A stretch of 7,084 bases of DNA from Phytoactinopolyspora endophytica (lineage in GTDB: Bacteria; Actinomycetota; Actinomycetes; Jiangellales; Jiangellaceae). The translations under genes and the position numbers were made by a program. The notes beneath the pieces were generated by a model. It searched no databases. It was not told the DNA's origin and saw only the letters and a list, made by a program, of their open reading frames with translations. Every line of letters starts with the position of its first letter. The first letter of the stretch is position 1. The stretch is taken from positions 188,600 to 195,683 of the forward strand of contig NZ_ML142855.1 of the NCBI RefSeq assembly GCF_004138495.1, written 5' to 3'. Shown here in pieces: positions 1 through 6,479 of this stretch.

Positions 1-2711
1 GCGAGTTGGTCGTGATGGAACCAGCTGTTGCCGAGCCGATCGTCATTGAGCTCGGCCTGCTGGATGTACATGTTGTCGGCTGAGTTGTCGTGCGTGACGA
101 TACGGAACTCGTCGCCGTCGTAGTACTCCTGGTTCAGCTCGATGGTGATCTCGTCGAAGACGGGCGACGTGATGTCGTACACGGGGCGCGGCTGACCGCC
201 ACCTGTCACCTCGAACAGCCCGATGGCCATCAGCGCGCTGACAGCGCCCATCTGGCCCTGGTCCTCGTCATGGTGCCCATACCCGTCGTCGGTCGCGATG
301 GAGCCGTACGTCTCCTCTTTGACTTGACGCACCCAGTACTGCGACAGCCAGGGGTAACCGACATAGTTGAACAGGTGCGCGACTTGCAGGCCGGGCTGGT
401 TGCCGTAACTGACGTGGCCCTGGCCATGGCTTCCGAAGAAACGTGCTGGCTCCGCCCGCCGGAACGCGTAGTTGAGCTTGTCGGCGTACGCTGCCTCACC
501 GCCCATCAGATTGGCCAACCCCATCACGTCATGAGAGGTGAACCAGGTCGTCTGCCACGAGTTGGCCTGGACGAATCCACGTGATGACAGCGGATCGAAG
601 TCCTCGAGCCAGCTGCCGTCCGCGTTGCGCGGGCGGCTGAACCCGGCCTCCTCGTCGTAGACGTTGCGCCAGTTGCGCGAGCGCTGCATGAGGTAGTCGC
701 CGACGTCGGTCTGGTCCCAGGCTTCGATCTCGTTGAGGCCGACGTTCTCGCCTTCGCCGTCGGTGACGGTGAAACGCACGGAGTCGACCTCCCGTGGCCG
801 GAACCGGACGACCTTGCCGGTCCCGTCGGTGGGGATGTTGCGCACAACGCGCTGGCTACCGTCGCTGAACTCGAGCAGACCGGCCTTGACGTTGCTGTCC
901 GCATCGGCACGGTCGCTGATCGCGATCTGGCGCAGCTCGCGGGGCTCGTCCCAGGTCAGTTCGATCCATGGGTCCTGCTCTCCGGCTGATCGCCATTCGA
1001 CGTCTGTCGGTGCACGCGACGGCCGGCCGTCGACGGCACGCTCCGCACTGTGCGCATCGTCGAGCTGGGAGGAGGCCGACGCGGTGGCGTACTGGGCGGT
1101 GTTGATTCCGCGCTTGTTGAGCGAGCTCGCGAGCTGCGCGAGCGCCCAGTCCTGATGTGCGTACTCGAGGGTCTGACCGGCGCTTTCGCCAGTCTCCTCG
1201 GTCGAGACGTATCCGAGGTCCAGGTACGAGCGGTTTCCGCCGGTTCCCCAGTTGAGGTAGTCCGAGGACGCCTTGTCGTACAGACCGCCCAGCGACTGGG
1301 CGTCGAGCATGGCATCGTAGGCCCGGTTGATGTTGAAGTCGCGGATGCCCTTGTTCCAGGCGCCGGTGATGAACGAGGTGATCGGTGACCCGGTCATCAC
1401 CATTGAGTAGTTGCCGGTGACCGGTGCCCGGGGAAGTAGCTCGCCGTCGTCGTACATCTGCAGCTGCGACTGGACGAAACTGGAGTAGATCTCGGGGTAG
1501 GCGAGACCGAGGACCGTGTTGACGTTCCACTGGGTCAGCCACAAGGCGTCATAGTTGTACATGGCGAACTTCGGCTCGCCCTTGTGATCGGTCGGGATCT
1601 GCTTGACCTGGTTGTTGTTCCAGGTGTCGTCCATGTACGTGCCGTCGGCGTCGCTGATCACGCTGCGACCGCAGAGGACGTGGAACAGGTCCGTGTAGAA
1701 CTTCACCTGCTGCTGTTCGGTTCCGCCCCGCACGTCGATCCGGCCCAGCATCTCGTTCCATGTGTCCTGAGATTCAGCCTTGACCGCGTCGAAGTCCCAG
1801 CCGGGGAGCTCCGCCTCAAGATTGCGCCGGGCGCCGTCGGTGCTGGTCAGGGAGAGCGCGACTTTCATCTGGACCTGGTCGTCCGCATCGAGGTGGTCGT
1901 AGCCGACGTATACACCCGCGTCGTCGCCGGCGACCTTGTCGACGGCGGCACCGTCGTCGACACGTTCGCCGTCCGCCCAGCCATGCAGGGAGTCGAAGGG
2001 CGTATCGAACTGGATGTTGAAGAACAGCGTCGTCTCGTGCCGGCCGGGGTAGCGCTCGCCGTGCTGGACGACGTAGCCCTCCAGCTCACGGTCGCTGACC
2101 TTGGTGACATGGGCGTTCTCCATCACGGCCTCGCCGAGGACGCCGCCGAGGTTGATGATGATCTCGCTCGGTCCGGACTGGCCGTAGGTGTAGCGATGCA
2201 TGCCGACCCGATCGGTCACCGTGAGCTCGGCGTCGATGTCGTAGCGGTCAAGATGCAGCTTGTGGTAACCCGGCTCGGCGACTTCACTGGAGTCGTGCTC
2301 GACGTGGGATTGCCAGCCGGTGTCGCCGTCCAGCTTAGGAGCACTCTCACCGGACGTGGGCATGACTTGTACGCCGGACAACTGCCAGTCGTGAAGGTGG
2401 CTGAAACCTTTGACGTCGTTTTCGTTCTTTCGATAGCCCGTATCCCGCGCATGGTGCGTGCTGGTATCGGGGCGGAGCTTGACCATACCGAATGGGTTAC
2501 TGGCTGATTGGAAGAAGAAGAACCGTCCGATGTCTGCTTCGACCCACGGATTCACCAGTCCCACGTAGTCGCGCTCCTGTGGAGTCGCGGCAGCGGTGCT
2601 CGACGACGTGCCGGGTGGGTGATCGGCGCCGACGAGCAGGCCGGCCGTGAGTCCGGCAGTCATCAGTACGGTCAGCGGACGGATCAGCTTCCGGAACGTT
2701 CGGGATCTCAT
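1..2711 (-). CDS. Secreted GH92-family glycoside hydrolase (alpha-mannosidase family) with internal discoidin-like domain; C-terminus cut by window edge
   Basis: GH92 enzymes are calcium-dependent exo-alpha-mannosidases acting on extracellular glycans. Frame is open for 903 codons with no stop; six points checked between 254 and 2711 share one frame. Residues 1-45 look like a Sec signal: basic MRSRTFRK, a hydrophobic stretch, then an Ala-rich exit; no lipobox. An N-terminal beta-sandwich follows (NPFGMV 72-77, GFSHLHDWQ 102-110), then the helical-barrel half with TLEYA (Glu516, candidate catalytic acid), RPRNADGSW, and HDEDQGQMGA (Asp815/Asp817, candidate base pair). Residues 536-666 are a discoidin-like insert. 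Some family-typical positions differ: Leu392 where WDT is usual, Gly450 where an Asp-Ala pair is usual, and no Gly-rich stretch after GFSH. Start chosen from AAGGGG nine bases upstream. The sequence near base 1 resembles the end of the catalytic domain; anything beyond is unseen. Probably co-transcribed with the gene at 2794-3891. Family is firm; substrate is unknown. Confidence 0.9.
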   Translation of the reverse strand, partial: MRSRTFRKLIRPLTVLMTAGLTAGLLVGADHPPGTSSSTAAATPQERDYVGLVNPWVEADIGRFFFFQSASNPFGMVKLRPDTSTHHARDTGYRKNENDVKGFSHLHDWQLSGVQVMPTSGESAPKLDGDTGWQSHVEHDSSEVAEPGYHKLHLDRYDIDAELTVTDRVGMHRYTYGQSGPSEIIINLGGVLGEAVMENAHVTKVSDRELEGYVVQHGERYPGRHETTLFFNIQFDTPFDSLHGWADGERVDDGAAVDKVAGDDAGVYVGYDHLDADDQVQMKVALSLTSTDGARRNLEAELPGWDFDAVKAESQDTWNEMLGRIDVRGGTEQQQVKFYTDLFHVLCGRSVISDADGTYMDDTWNNNQVKQIPTDHKGEPKFAMYNYDALWLTQWNVNTVLGLAYPEIYSSFVQSQLQMYDDGELLPRAPVTGNYSMVMTGSPITSFITGAWNKGIRDFNINRAYDAMLDAQSLGGLYDKASSDYLNWGTGGNRSYLDLGYVSTEETGESAGQTLEYAHQDWALAQLASSLNKRGINTAQYATASASSQLDDAHSAERAVDGRPSRAPTDVEWRSAGEQDPWIELTWDEPRELRQIAISDRADADSNVKAGLLEFSDGSQRVVRNIPTDGTGKVVRFRPREVDSVRFTVTDGEGENVGLNEIEAWDQTDVGDYLMQRSRNWRNVYDEEAGFSRPRNADGSWLEDFDPLSSRGFVQANSWQTTWFTSHDVMGLANLMGGEAAYADKLNYAFRRAEPARFFGSHGQGHVSYGNQPGLQVAHLFNYVGYPWLSQYWVRQVKEETYGSIATDDGYGHHDEDQGQMGAVSALMAIGLFEVTGGGQPRPVYDITSPVFDEITIELNQEYYDGDEFRIVTHDNSADNMYIQQAELNDDRLGNSWFHHDQL
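714..1106 (-). other. Discoidin-like (F5/8 type C / CBM-type) domain inserted within the GH92 catalytic domain
   Basis: Residues 536-666 of the GH92 protein interrupt the helical catalytic domain. The segment opens with NTAQYATASASSQ and contains AVDGRPS, EWRSAG, WIELTWDEP, an Arg-x-Ile-Ala-Ile-Ser-Asp-Arg strand, and closes with VGLNEIEAWD. These are the ordered landmarks of discoidin-type beta-sandwich modules that bind sugars. The flanking sequence resumes with DVGDYLMQRSRNW, which in ordinary GH92 proteins follows the preceding helix after a short loop. The domain therefore sits in an inter-helix loop rather than at a terminus. Sugar binding is inferred from the fold; the ligand is unknown. 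Confidence 0.8.
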
Positions 2712-2793
2712 GGACTCATGCCCCTTGTCTTTCGCGTTGCCGCTGTATTCGGACGTGGCGTGGATGAGACATCGGCTGCCGGTCGATCTTTGA
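2712..2793. other. 82-base spacer between the two leftward genes
   Basis: This gap separates the stop of the GT-B-like gene from the GH92 start, both read leftward. I see no hairpin followed by a T-run and no convincing -10/-35 pair on the minus strand. Read-through transcription of the two genes is the simplest reading. A three-codon ATG-to-TGA frame (2719 to 2708) overlaps the GH92 start codon and is probably incidental. Confidence 0.5.
2721..2726 (-). promoter_or_regulatory. Ribosome binding site deciding the GH92 start
   Basis: On the minus strand AAGGGG lies nine bases before the ATG at 2711. Another ATG at 2719 is only one base from this site and is closed by TGA after three codons. 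The ATG at 2711 is therefore the supported start. Confidence 0.65.
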
Positions 2794-3891
2794 TCACGGG
2801 AGCGGACGGGCGACGCGCTCCCACTCGTCGAGCAGGCGGTCCGCGGAGCCGCCGACCGGTCCGATCGCGTCGTACAAGGTGGCCTCGTCCGGAAGCTCCG
2901 CCCCGGCCACCGCGTCGACCGCAAGGGCCGCGTCGTCGATCGTCGACGAGCACACGTCCAGCAGGTAACCAGGGACGGTCAAGGCCGGGTCGACACAGCC
3001 GACGACCGGTACGCCGGCGGCCACGATCAGCGGAAACACCGTGCCTGGGATCCCTATCGCAGCCTCGGCGCGGCCGGACGCCTCGATCGACGGGACGTCG
3101 CTGATCTCGTATCGGTCCCACAGCGACGGGTCCTCGCGCGGATGCATGCCGACCAGGATGTGCTTGCCCGCGGCGGCCAGCCGTTCCGCGCTTTCCAGCA
3201 GCAGCTCGGTGCCTGGGGCAGCACCGCCGGTCTCGTCCGGGTAGGTCACGCTGGTGAGCACCAGCACGGTGTCCGGCTCGGGACGGTGTTCCGGCAGTGC
3301 GTCGGTCTGTGGCGAGCCGACGATCCGCGCCCGGCGGTGGGAGCCCAGGTAGGTGGAGAACGCGCGGCTCTCGGCCGGCGATGACGACGTGACGACGCGC
3401 AGCCGGTTCCGCAGCTCGCGGGCGCGCGGGGCCTCGTCGGCGTTGAGGTAGGCGAGGGAGCTCGCCGCGACGGGCAGGCGGTCCAGCTGTGCGGCGCAGT
3501 CCGCCGGCCAGTCTTCAGCGCCGGTGACGACCAGCAGGTTCGCGGGCGGCGCGTCATCGAGCGTAGTGGTCTCGACGGGGTCGCCGGGGTCGATCTCCGA
3601 CAGGTCGGGTACGAGCTGGACGAGCCGCACGCCGCGCCGTTCGGCCTCATCCAGCAGCGGCCGGACGTGGTAAGTGCCCCACGGCTCGTTCGTGGCAACG
3701 AGGACGGTCGGAGCGCCAGGCGCGGATCGATTCTCGCGTGCGGCCGTCGTTTGGGCCGTCTCGGCTATGCCTTCGGTGGATTCCGCGGCCGCTGCGATAT
3801 CCGGGTCAGTCTGTATCACGCCGGCGAGCCTCGCGCCGATCAGGCCGGCGCCCCCGAGTGCTCCGGCGATCAGCGTCCGCCTCGATACCAT
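2794..3891 (-). CDS. Tat-signal protein with GT-B / sugar-epimerase-like fold, function unknown
   Basis: The product has 365 residues. It opens with MVSRRTLIAGALGG, a twin-arginine pattern (SRR-T-L-I) followed by a Gly/Ala-rich hydrophobic stretch and an Ala-rich exit near residue 35, suggesting Tat export or membrane anchoring. After a low-complexity linker (about 36-60) comes a Rossmann-like half: VLVATNEPWGTYHVRPLLDE, then LLVVTGAEDWP. A second half has a VGSPQTD turn, a VLVLTSVTYP strand, HPRED (250-254), GIPGT (280-284) and GVPVVGC (293-299). The HPR element and the late Gly-x-Pro loop recall GT-B proteins such as polysialyltransferase-like and CDP-glycerol transferase-like families, but no closer family is recognised. 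Donor-using GT-B enzymes normally work in the cytoplasm, so the export signal is odd; a binding or degenerate enzyme role is possible. The frame extends upstream to 4035, but GAGGAG six bases before 3891 and the signal peptide fix the start. It precedes GH92 on the same strand. Confidence 0.7.
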   Translation of the reverse strand: MVSRRTLIAGALGGAGLIGARLAGVIQTDPDIAAAAESTEGIAETAQTTAARENRSAPGAPTVLVATNEPWGTYHVRPLLDEAERRGVRLVQLVPDLSEIDPGDPVETTTLDDAPPANLLVVTGAEDWPADCAAQLDRLPVAASSLAYLNADEAPRARELRNRLRVVTSSSPAESRAFSTYLGSHRRARIVGSPQTDALPEHRPEPDTVLVLTSVTYPDETGGAAPGTELLLESAERLAAAGKHILVGMHPREDPSLWDRYEISDVPSIEASGRAEAAIGIPGTVFPLIVAAGVPVVGCVDPALTVPGYLLDVCSSTIDDAALAVDAVAGAELPDEATLYDAIGPVGGSADRLLDEWERVARPLP

Positions 3892-3897
3892 GTCGAT

Positions 3898-3903
3898 CTC
3901 CTC
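3898..3903 (-). promoter_or_regulatory. Ribosome binding site fixing the start of the Tat-signal protein
   Basis: GAGGAG on the minus strand lies six bases before the ATG at 3891. That start places the SRR signal at the N-terminus. The upstream start at 4035 would add 48 residues lacking signal-peptide character and bury the twin-arginine motif. Confidence 0.75.
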
Positions 3904-4111
3904 ATTCCCGGCCTTCGCGCCGGACCTCTCGGCCACCGCCGTCGGCCACGCTGGCGGCGCCACACTGCGTCGTCGGAGGTCGTTCGATGGAGCCGCGTCG
4001 AATGTCCGGTTCGGCACGCTAGCCGACGATTTCAACCAGCGGATGAATGGCCGATGAAGACGCCCGGCACCTGGGTATCAGCCCGGGAACCGGTCGATTG
4101 CCGGCGGTCTG

Positions 4112-4128
4112 GGTCCGGATCCCGGACC
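4112..4128. repeat. Perfect inverted repeat, candidate operator upstream of ilvD
   Basis: The arms GGTCCGG and CCGGACC are perfect complements separated by ATC. The element lies about 42-58 bases before the ilvD ATG. If transcription starts at that ATG, it sits just upstream of the expected -35, a common place for an activator or repressor site. It lacks a T-run, so it is not a terminator. Regulatory use is inferred; GC-rich DNA produces some such repeats by chance. Confidence 0.45.
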
Positions 4129-4156
4129 TGGCGTCCGATGACGTGTGCCGCGGGTT

Positions 4157-4162
4157 TAGCGT
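4157..4162 (+). promoter_or_regulatory. Candidate -10 element for a leaderless ilvD transcript
   Basis: TAGCGT fits the actinobacterial TANNNT -10 pattern. It ends seven bases before the A of the ilvD ATG at 4170, the spacing expected when transcription begins at the start codon itself. No good Shine-Dalgarno precedes that ATG, which agrees with a leaderless message. The corresponding -35 is not recognisable, so the call rests on the -10 and its spacing. Confidence 0.45.
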
Positions 4163-4169
4163 TGGATCC

Positions 4170-5903
4170 ATGACCGTGACACCGTCGACGTCGACATCTG
4201 ACAGCTCCCCCCACGCGGACGGCTCCGGCAGGCCGGACATCAAGCCGCATTCGCGGACGGTCACCGACGGCCTCGAGCGCGCTGCCGCGCGCGGCATGCT
4301 GCGCGCCGTCGGCATGACCGACGACGACTGGGAGAAGCCGCAGATCGGCGTAGGTTCGTCCTGGAACGAGATCACCCCGTGCAACCTCTCGCTCGACCGG
4401 CTGGCCAAGGCTGCGAAGGATGGGGTGCATGCCGCGAAGGGCTATCCGCTGGAGTTCGGCACCATCTCCGTCTCCGACGGGATCTCCATGGGCCACGTGG
4501 GCATGCACTTCTCCCTGGTGTCCCGGGAAGTGATCGCGGACTCGGTGGAGACCGTGTTCGGCGCGGAGCGACTCGACGGGGCGGTGCTGCTGGCCGGCTG
4601 TGACAAGTCCGAGCCCGCGATGCTCATGGCGGCCGCGCGGCTCGACGTTGCCGCCGTCTTCCTGTACGCCGGTTCCATCCTGCCAGGCAAGGTCGGCGAC
4701 AAGGACGTGACCATCATCGACGCGTTCGAGGCCGTCGGCGCTTGTGCCCGCGGGTTGATCACCCGCGAGGAGGTCGACGAGATCGAGCGTGCCATCTGCC
4801 CCGGCGAGGGTGCCTGTGGCGGCATGTTCACCGCGAACACGATGGCCAGTGCGGCCGAGGCGATGGGAATGTCGTTGCCGGGCAGCGCCGCGCCGCCTGC
4901 GGTCGACCGTCGCCGGGACGGGCTCGCCCGCCATTCCGGCGAGGCCGTCGTCGAGCTTCTGCGTCGCGGCATCACCACCCGGGACATCATGACGAAGGAG
5001 GCGTTCGAGAACGCCATCGCCGTGGTCATGGCTCTCGGTGGTTCCACCAACGCCGTCCTGCATCTGATGGCGATCGCGCATGAGGCCCACGTCAAGCTGG
5101 AGCTCGACGACTTCAACCGGATCGGCGCTAAGGTGCCGCACCTGGCCGACGTCAAGCCGTTCGGACGGTACGTGATGAGCGACGTCGACCACATCGGCGG
5201 CGTGCCCGTCGTCATGCGGGCGTTGCTCGACGCCGGGCTGCTGCATGGTGACTGCCTGACCGTCACCGGTCAGACGGTCGCCGAGAACCTCGCCGAGATC
5301 GCGCCGCCGGACCCGGATGGCAAGATCATCCACGCGATGACCGACCCGATCCACAAGACAGGCGGGCTCACCATCCTGCGCGGGTCCCTTGCGCCCGAGG
5401 GTGCGGTGGTGAAATCCGCGGGGTTCGACGCTGACGTCTTCGACGGCACGGCACGCGTGTTCGACGGCGAGCAGGCGGCGATGGACGCCGTGGGGCAGGG
5501 CACGCTGCAGAAGAACGACGTGGTGATCATCCGCTACGAAGGCCCCAAGGGCGGCCCCGGGATGCGTGAGATGCTCGCCGTCACCGGAGCCATCAAGGGC
5601 GCCGGGCTCGGCAAGGACGTACTGCTCATCACCGACGGCCGATTCTCCGGCGGGACGACCGGCCTGTGCATCGGGCATGTGGCGCCGGAGGCCGTGGACG
5701 GCGGTCCGATCGCGTTCGTGCGCGACGGAGATCCGATCCGGGTGGACATCGCGGGGCACAGCATCGACCTGCTCGTCGACGCGGACGAGCTGGCGCGGCG
5801 CCGGGACGGCTGGCAGCCGCCGGCCGCCAAGCACGAGCGCGGCGTGCTGGCCAAGTACGCGAAGCTGGTCGGGTCGGCCGCCAACGGCGCGGTCTGCGAC
5901 TGA
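4170..5903 (+). CDS. ilvD: Dihydroxy-acid dehydratase (IlvD)
   Basis: IlvD removes water from 2,3-dihydroxy-isovalerate and 2,3-dihydroxy-3-methylvalerate to give the keto acids for valine, leucine (and pantothenate) and isoleucine. It is a cytoplasmic Fe-S enzyme. The 577-residue product closely matches, from memory, the roughly 575-residue mycobacterial enzyme. The three cluster cysteines are present: Cys71 ([10 protein letters not shown]), Cys144 (GCDKSEP) and Cys216 ([12 protein letters not shown]). Lys146 follows Cys144 in the metal-site motif, and Ser493 lies in [10 protein letters not shown], where the family's proposed catalytic base is found. Further landmarks are [24 protein letters not shown] and [14 protein letters not shown]. 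All key residues are intact, so the enzyme is probably active. The frame opens at 4047, but those extra 41 residues do not resemble the family, and the ATG at 4170 has a promoter-like element at leaderless spacing. The stop overlaps the start of the next gene. Confidence 0.97.
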   Translation: MTVTPSTSTSDSSPHADGSGRPDIKPHSRTVTDGLERAAARGMLRAVGMTDDDWEKPQIGVGSSWNEITPCNLSLDRLAKAAKDGVHAAKGYPLEFGTISVSDGISMGHVGMHFSLVSREVIADSVETVFGAERLDGAVLLAGCDKSEPAMLMAAARLDVAAVFLYAGSILPGKVGDKDVTIIDAFEAVGACARGLITREEVDEIERAICPGEGACGGMFTANTMASAAEAMGMSLPGSAAPPAVDRRRDGLARHSGEAVVELLRRGITTRDIMTKEAFENAIAVVMALGGSTNAVLHLMAIAHEAHVKLELDDFNRIGAKVPHLADVKPFGRYVMSDVDHIGGVPVVMRALLDAGLLHGDCLTVTGQTVAENLAEIAPPDPDGKIIHAMTDPIHKTGGLTILRGSLAPEGAVVKSAGFDADVFDGTARVFDGEQAAMDAVGQGTLQKNDVVIIRYEGPKGGPGMREMLAVTGAIKGAGLGKDVLLITDGRFSGGTTGLCIGHVAPEAVDGGPIAFVRDGDPIRVDIAGHSIDLLVDADELARRRDGWQPPAAKHERGVLAKYAKLVGSAANGAVCD

Positions 5904-5905
5904 TG
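5901..5905 (+). promoter_or_regulatory. Stop/start overlap coupling ilvD to the PPOX-fold gene
   Basis: The bases TGATG contain the ilvD stop TGA (5901-5903) and the next ATG (5903-5905), sharing one A. No clear Shine-Dalgarno precedes the second start, so re-initiation by ribosomes finishing ilvD is the likely mode. Confidence 0.7.
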
Positions 5906-6478
5906 GGCAAGGTTCACGACGGGATCGACGGCCGCCTGAAGGAGTTCATCGCCGCGCAGTCGATCTTTTTCGTCGCGACGGCACCATCGGGTCCGGATGG
6001 GCATGTGAACGTCTCGCCGAAGGGCATCGGTGGTTCGTTCGTGGTCCTCGACGAGCACACTGTCGCCTACCTGGACTACACGGCCAGCGGCGCCGAGACT
6101 ATCGCCCATCTGCGCGAGAACGGGCGGATCACGCTGATGTTCTGCGCGTTCTCCGGTCCGCCGAACGTTGTGCGGCTGCACGGCACAGGGCGGTTCATCA
6201 CGCTCTACGACGACGAATTCGCCGAGTTCGTCTCGTTGTTCCCGGAGAAGCGGGGCGCTCGCGCCGTGATCGTGGTGGACGTGCACCGGGTGTCGGATTC
6301 GTGCGGCTTCGGCGTGCCGCTCATGGAGCACGTCGGCGAGCGGGACATGTTGCCGCCGCACATGGACCGCAAGGGCATCGATGGGCAGGCGGCCTATCGC
6401 ACGAGGAAGAACCGGGTCAGCCTCGACGGCCTTCCCGCGTTCGACTTCGACCCCGCCGTCGACCCGAGCGACGCCTAG
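5903..6478 (+). CDS. Pyridoxamine 5'-phosphate oxidase-family (PPOX fold) flavin-binding protein
   Basis: The product has 191 residues, usual for small PPOX-fold proteins that bind FMN (or F420 in some actinobacterial branches) as cytoplasmic dimers. Visible landmarks are a first helix and strand (LKEFIAAQSIFFVATAPS, 12-29), HVNVSPKG (34-41), the second sheet region LDYTASGAETIAHLRENGR (57-75), the MFCAFSGPPNVVRLHGTGR block (79-97), and SCGFGVPLM (133-141). The last two are typical of the predicted flavin-nucleotide-binding branch rather than true PdxH, so a vitamin B6 role should not be assumed. Substrate is unknown. The ATG shares its A with the ilvD stop (TGATG) and has no obvious ribosome binding site, so translation is probably coupled to ilvD in one operon. 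The C-terminal tail (about 160-191) is rich in Asp, Arg and Pro and looks flexible. Its stop lies one base from the converging aldolase stop. Confidence 0.88.
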   Translation: MGKVHDGIDGRLKEFIAAQSIFFVATAPSGPDGHVNVSPKGIGGSFVVLDEHTVAYLDYTASGAETIAHLRENGRITLMFCAFSGPPNVVRLHGTGRFITLYDDEFAEFVSLFPEKRGARAVIVVDVHRVSDSCGFGVPLMEHVGERDMLPPHMDRKGIDGQAAYRTRKNRVSLDGLPAFDFDPAVDPSDA

Positions 6479-6479
6479 C

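Larger units (their letters stand above)
3892..4169. other. Divergent intergenic control region (278 bases)
   Basis: This gap lies between the leftward Tat-signal gene and rightward ilvD, so promoters for both directions should be here. The right part holds a 7-bp inverted repeat (4112-4128) and a -10-like element (4157-4162). On the minus strand the best candidate is TAGCGT at 4021-4016, which would leave a leader of over 100 bases, but no matching -35 is seen. A GCCCGG direct repeat occurs at 4062-4067 and 4081-4086. Frames crossing the region look like non-coding extensions of the flanking genes. Confidence 0.6.

Noticed and set aside
856..1542. Minus-strand frame of 228 codons within GH92, considered as a sign of a frameshift.
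   Set aside because: GH92 codons checked on either side, and inside the discoidin insert, all share one uninterrupted frame, so no frameshift is needed.
1584..2507. A 307-codon plus-strand frame opposite the GH92 gene.
   Set aside because: The GH92 frame on the other strand has clear family motifs throughout. This frame is a composition shadow without domains or a ribosome binding site.
2708..2719. Three-codon ATG-to-TGA frame overlapping the GH92 start, considered as a regulatory mini-ORF.
   Set aside because: Its ATG is one base from the ribosome binding site, too close for normal initiation. Most likely chance.
3908..3923. Short hairpin CCGGC-CTTCGC-GCCGG upstream of the Tat-signal gene, considered as a leader regulator.
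   Set aside because: It has only five base pairs, no T-run and no alternative structure, so it is within chance for this base composition.
4016..4035. TTGAAA and TAGCGT on the minus strand, considered as the promoter of the Tat-signal gene.
   Set aside because: The two hexamers are only eight bases apart, too close to form a -35/-10 pair.
4062..4088. GCCCGG repeated 19 bases apart, with a weak CCTGGG/CCCGGG pairing, considered as an attenuator for ilvD.
   Set aside because: No leader peptide rich in Leu, Val or Ile codons and no terminator are present, and the likely transcription start is downstream of it.
4032..5834. A 600-codon open frame on the minus strand antisense to ilvD.
   Set aside because: It mirrors a strongly conserved ilvD frame. 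GC-rich third positions remove stop codons on the opposite strand. Its product is rich in His, Arg, Asp and Val with no recognisable domain, and it has no supported start.
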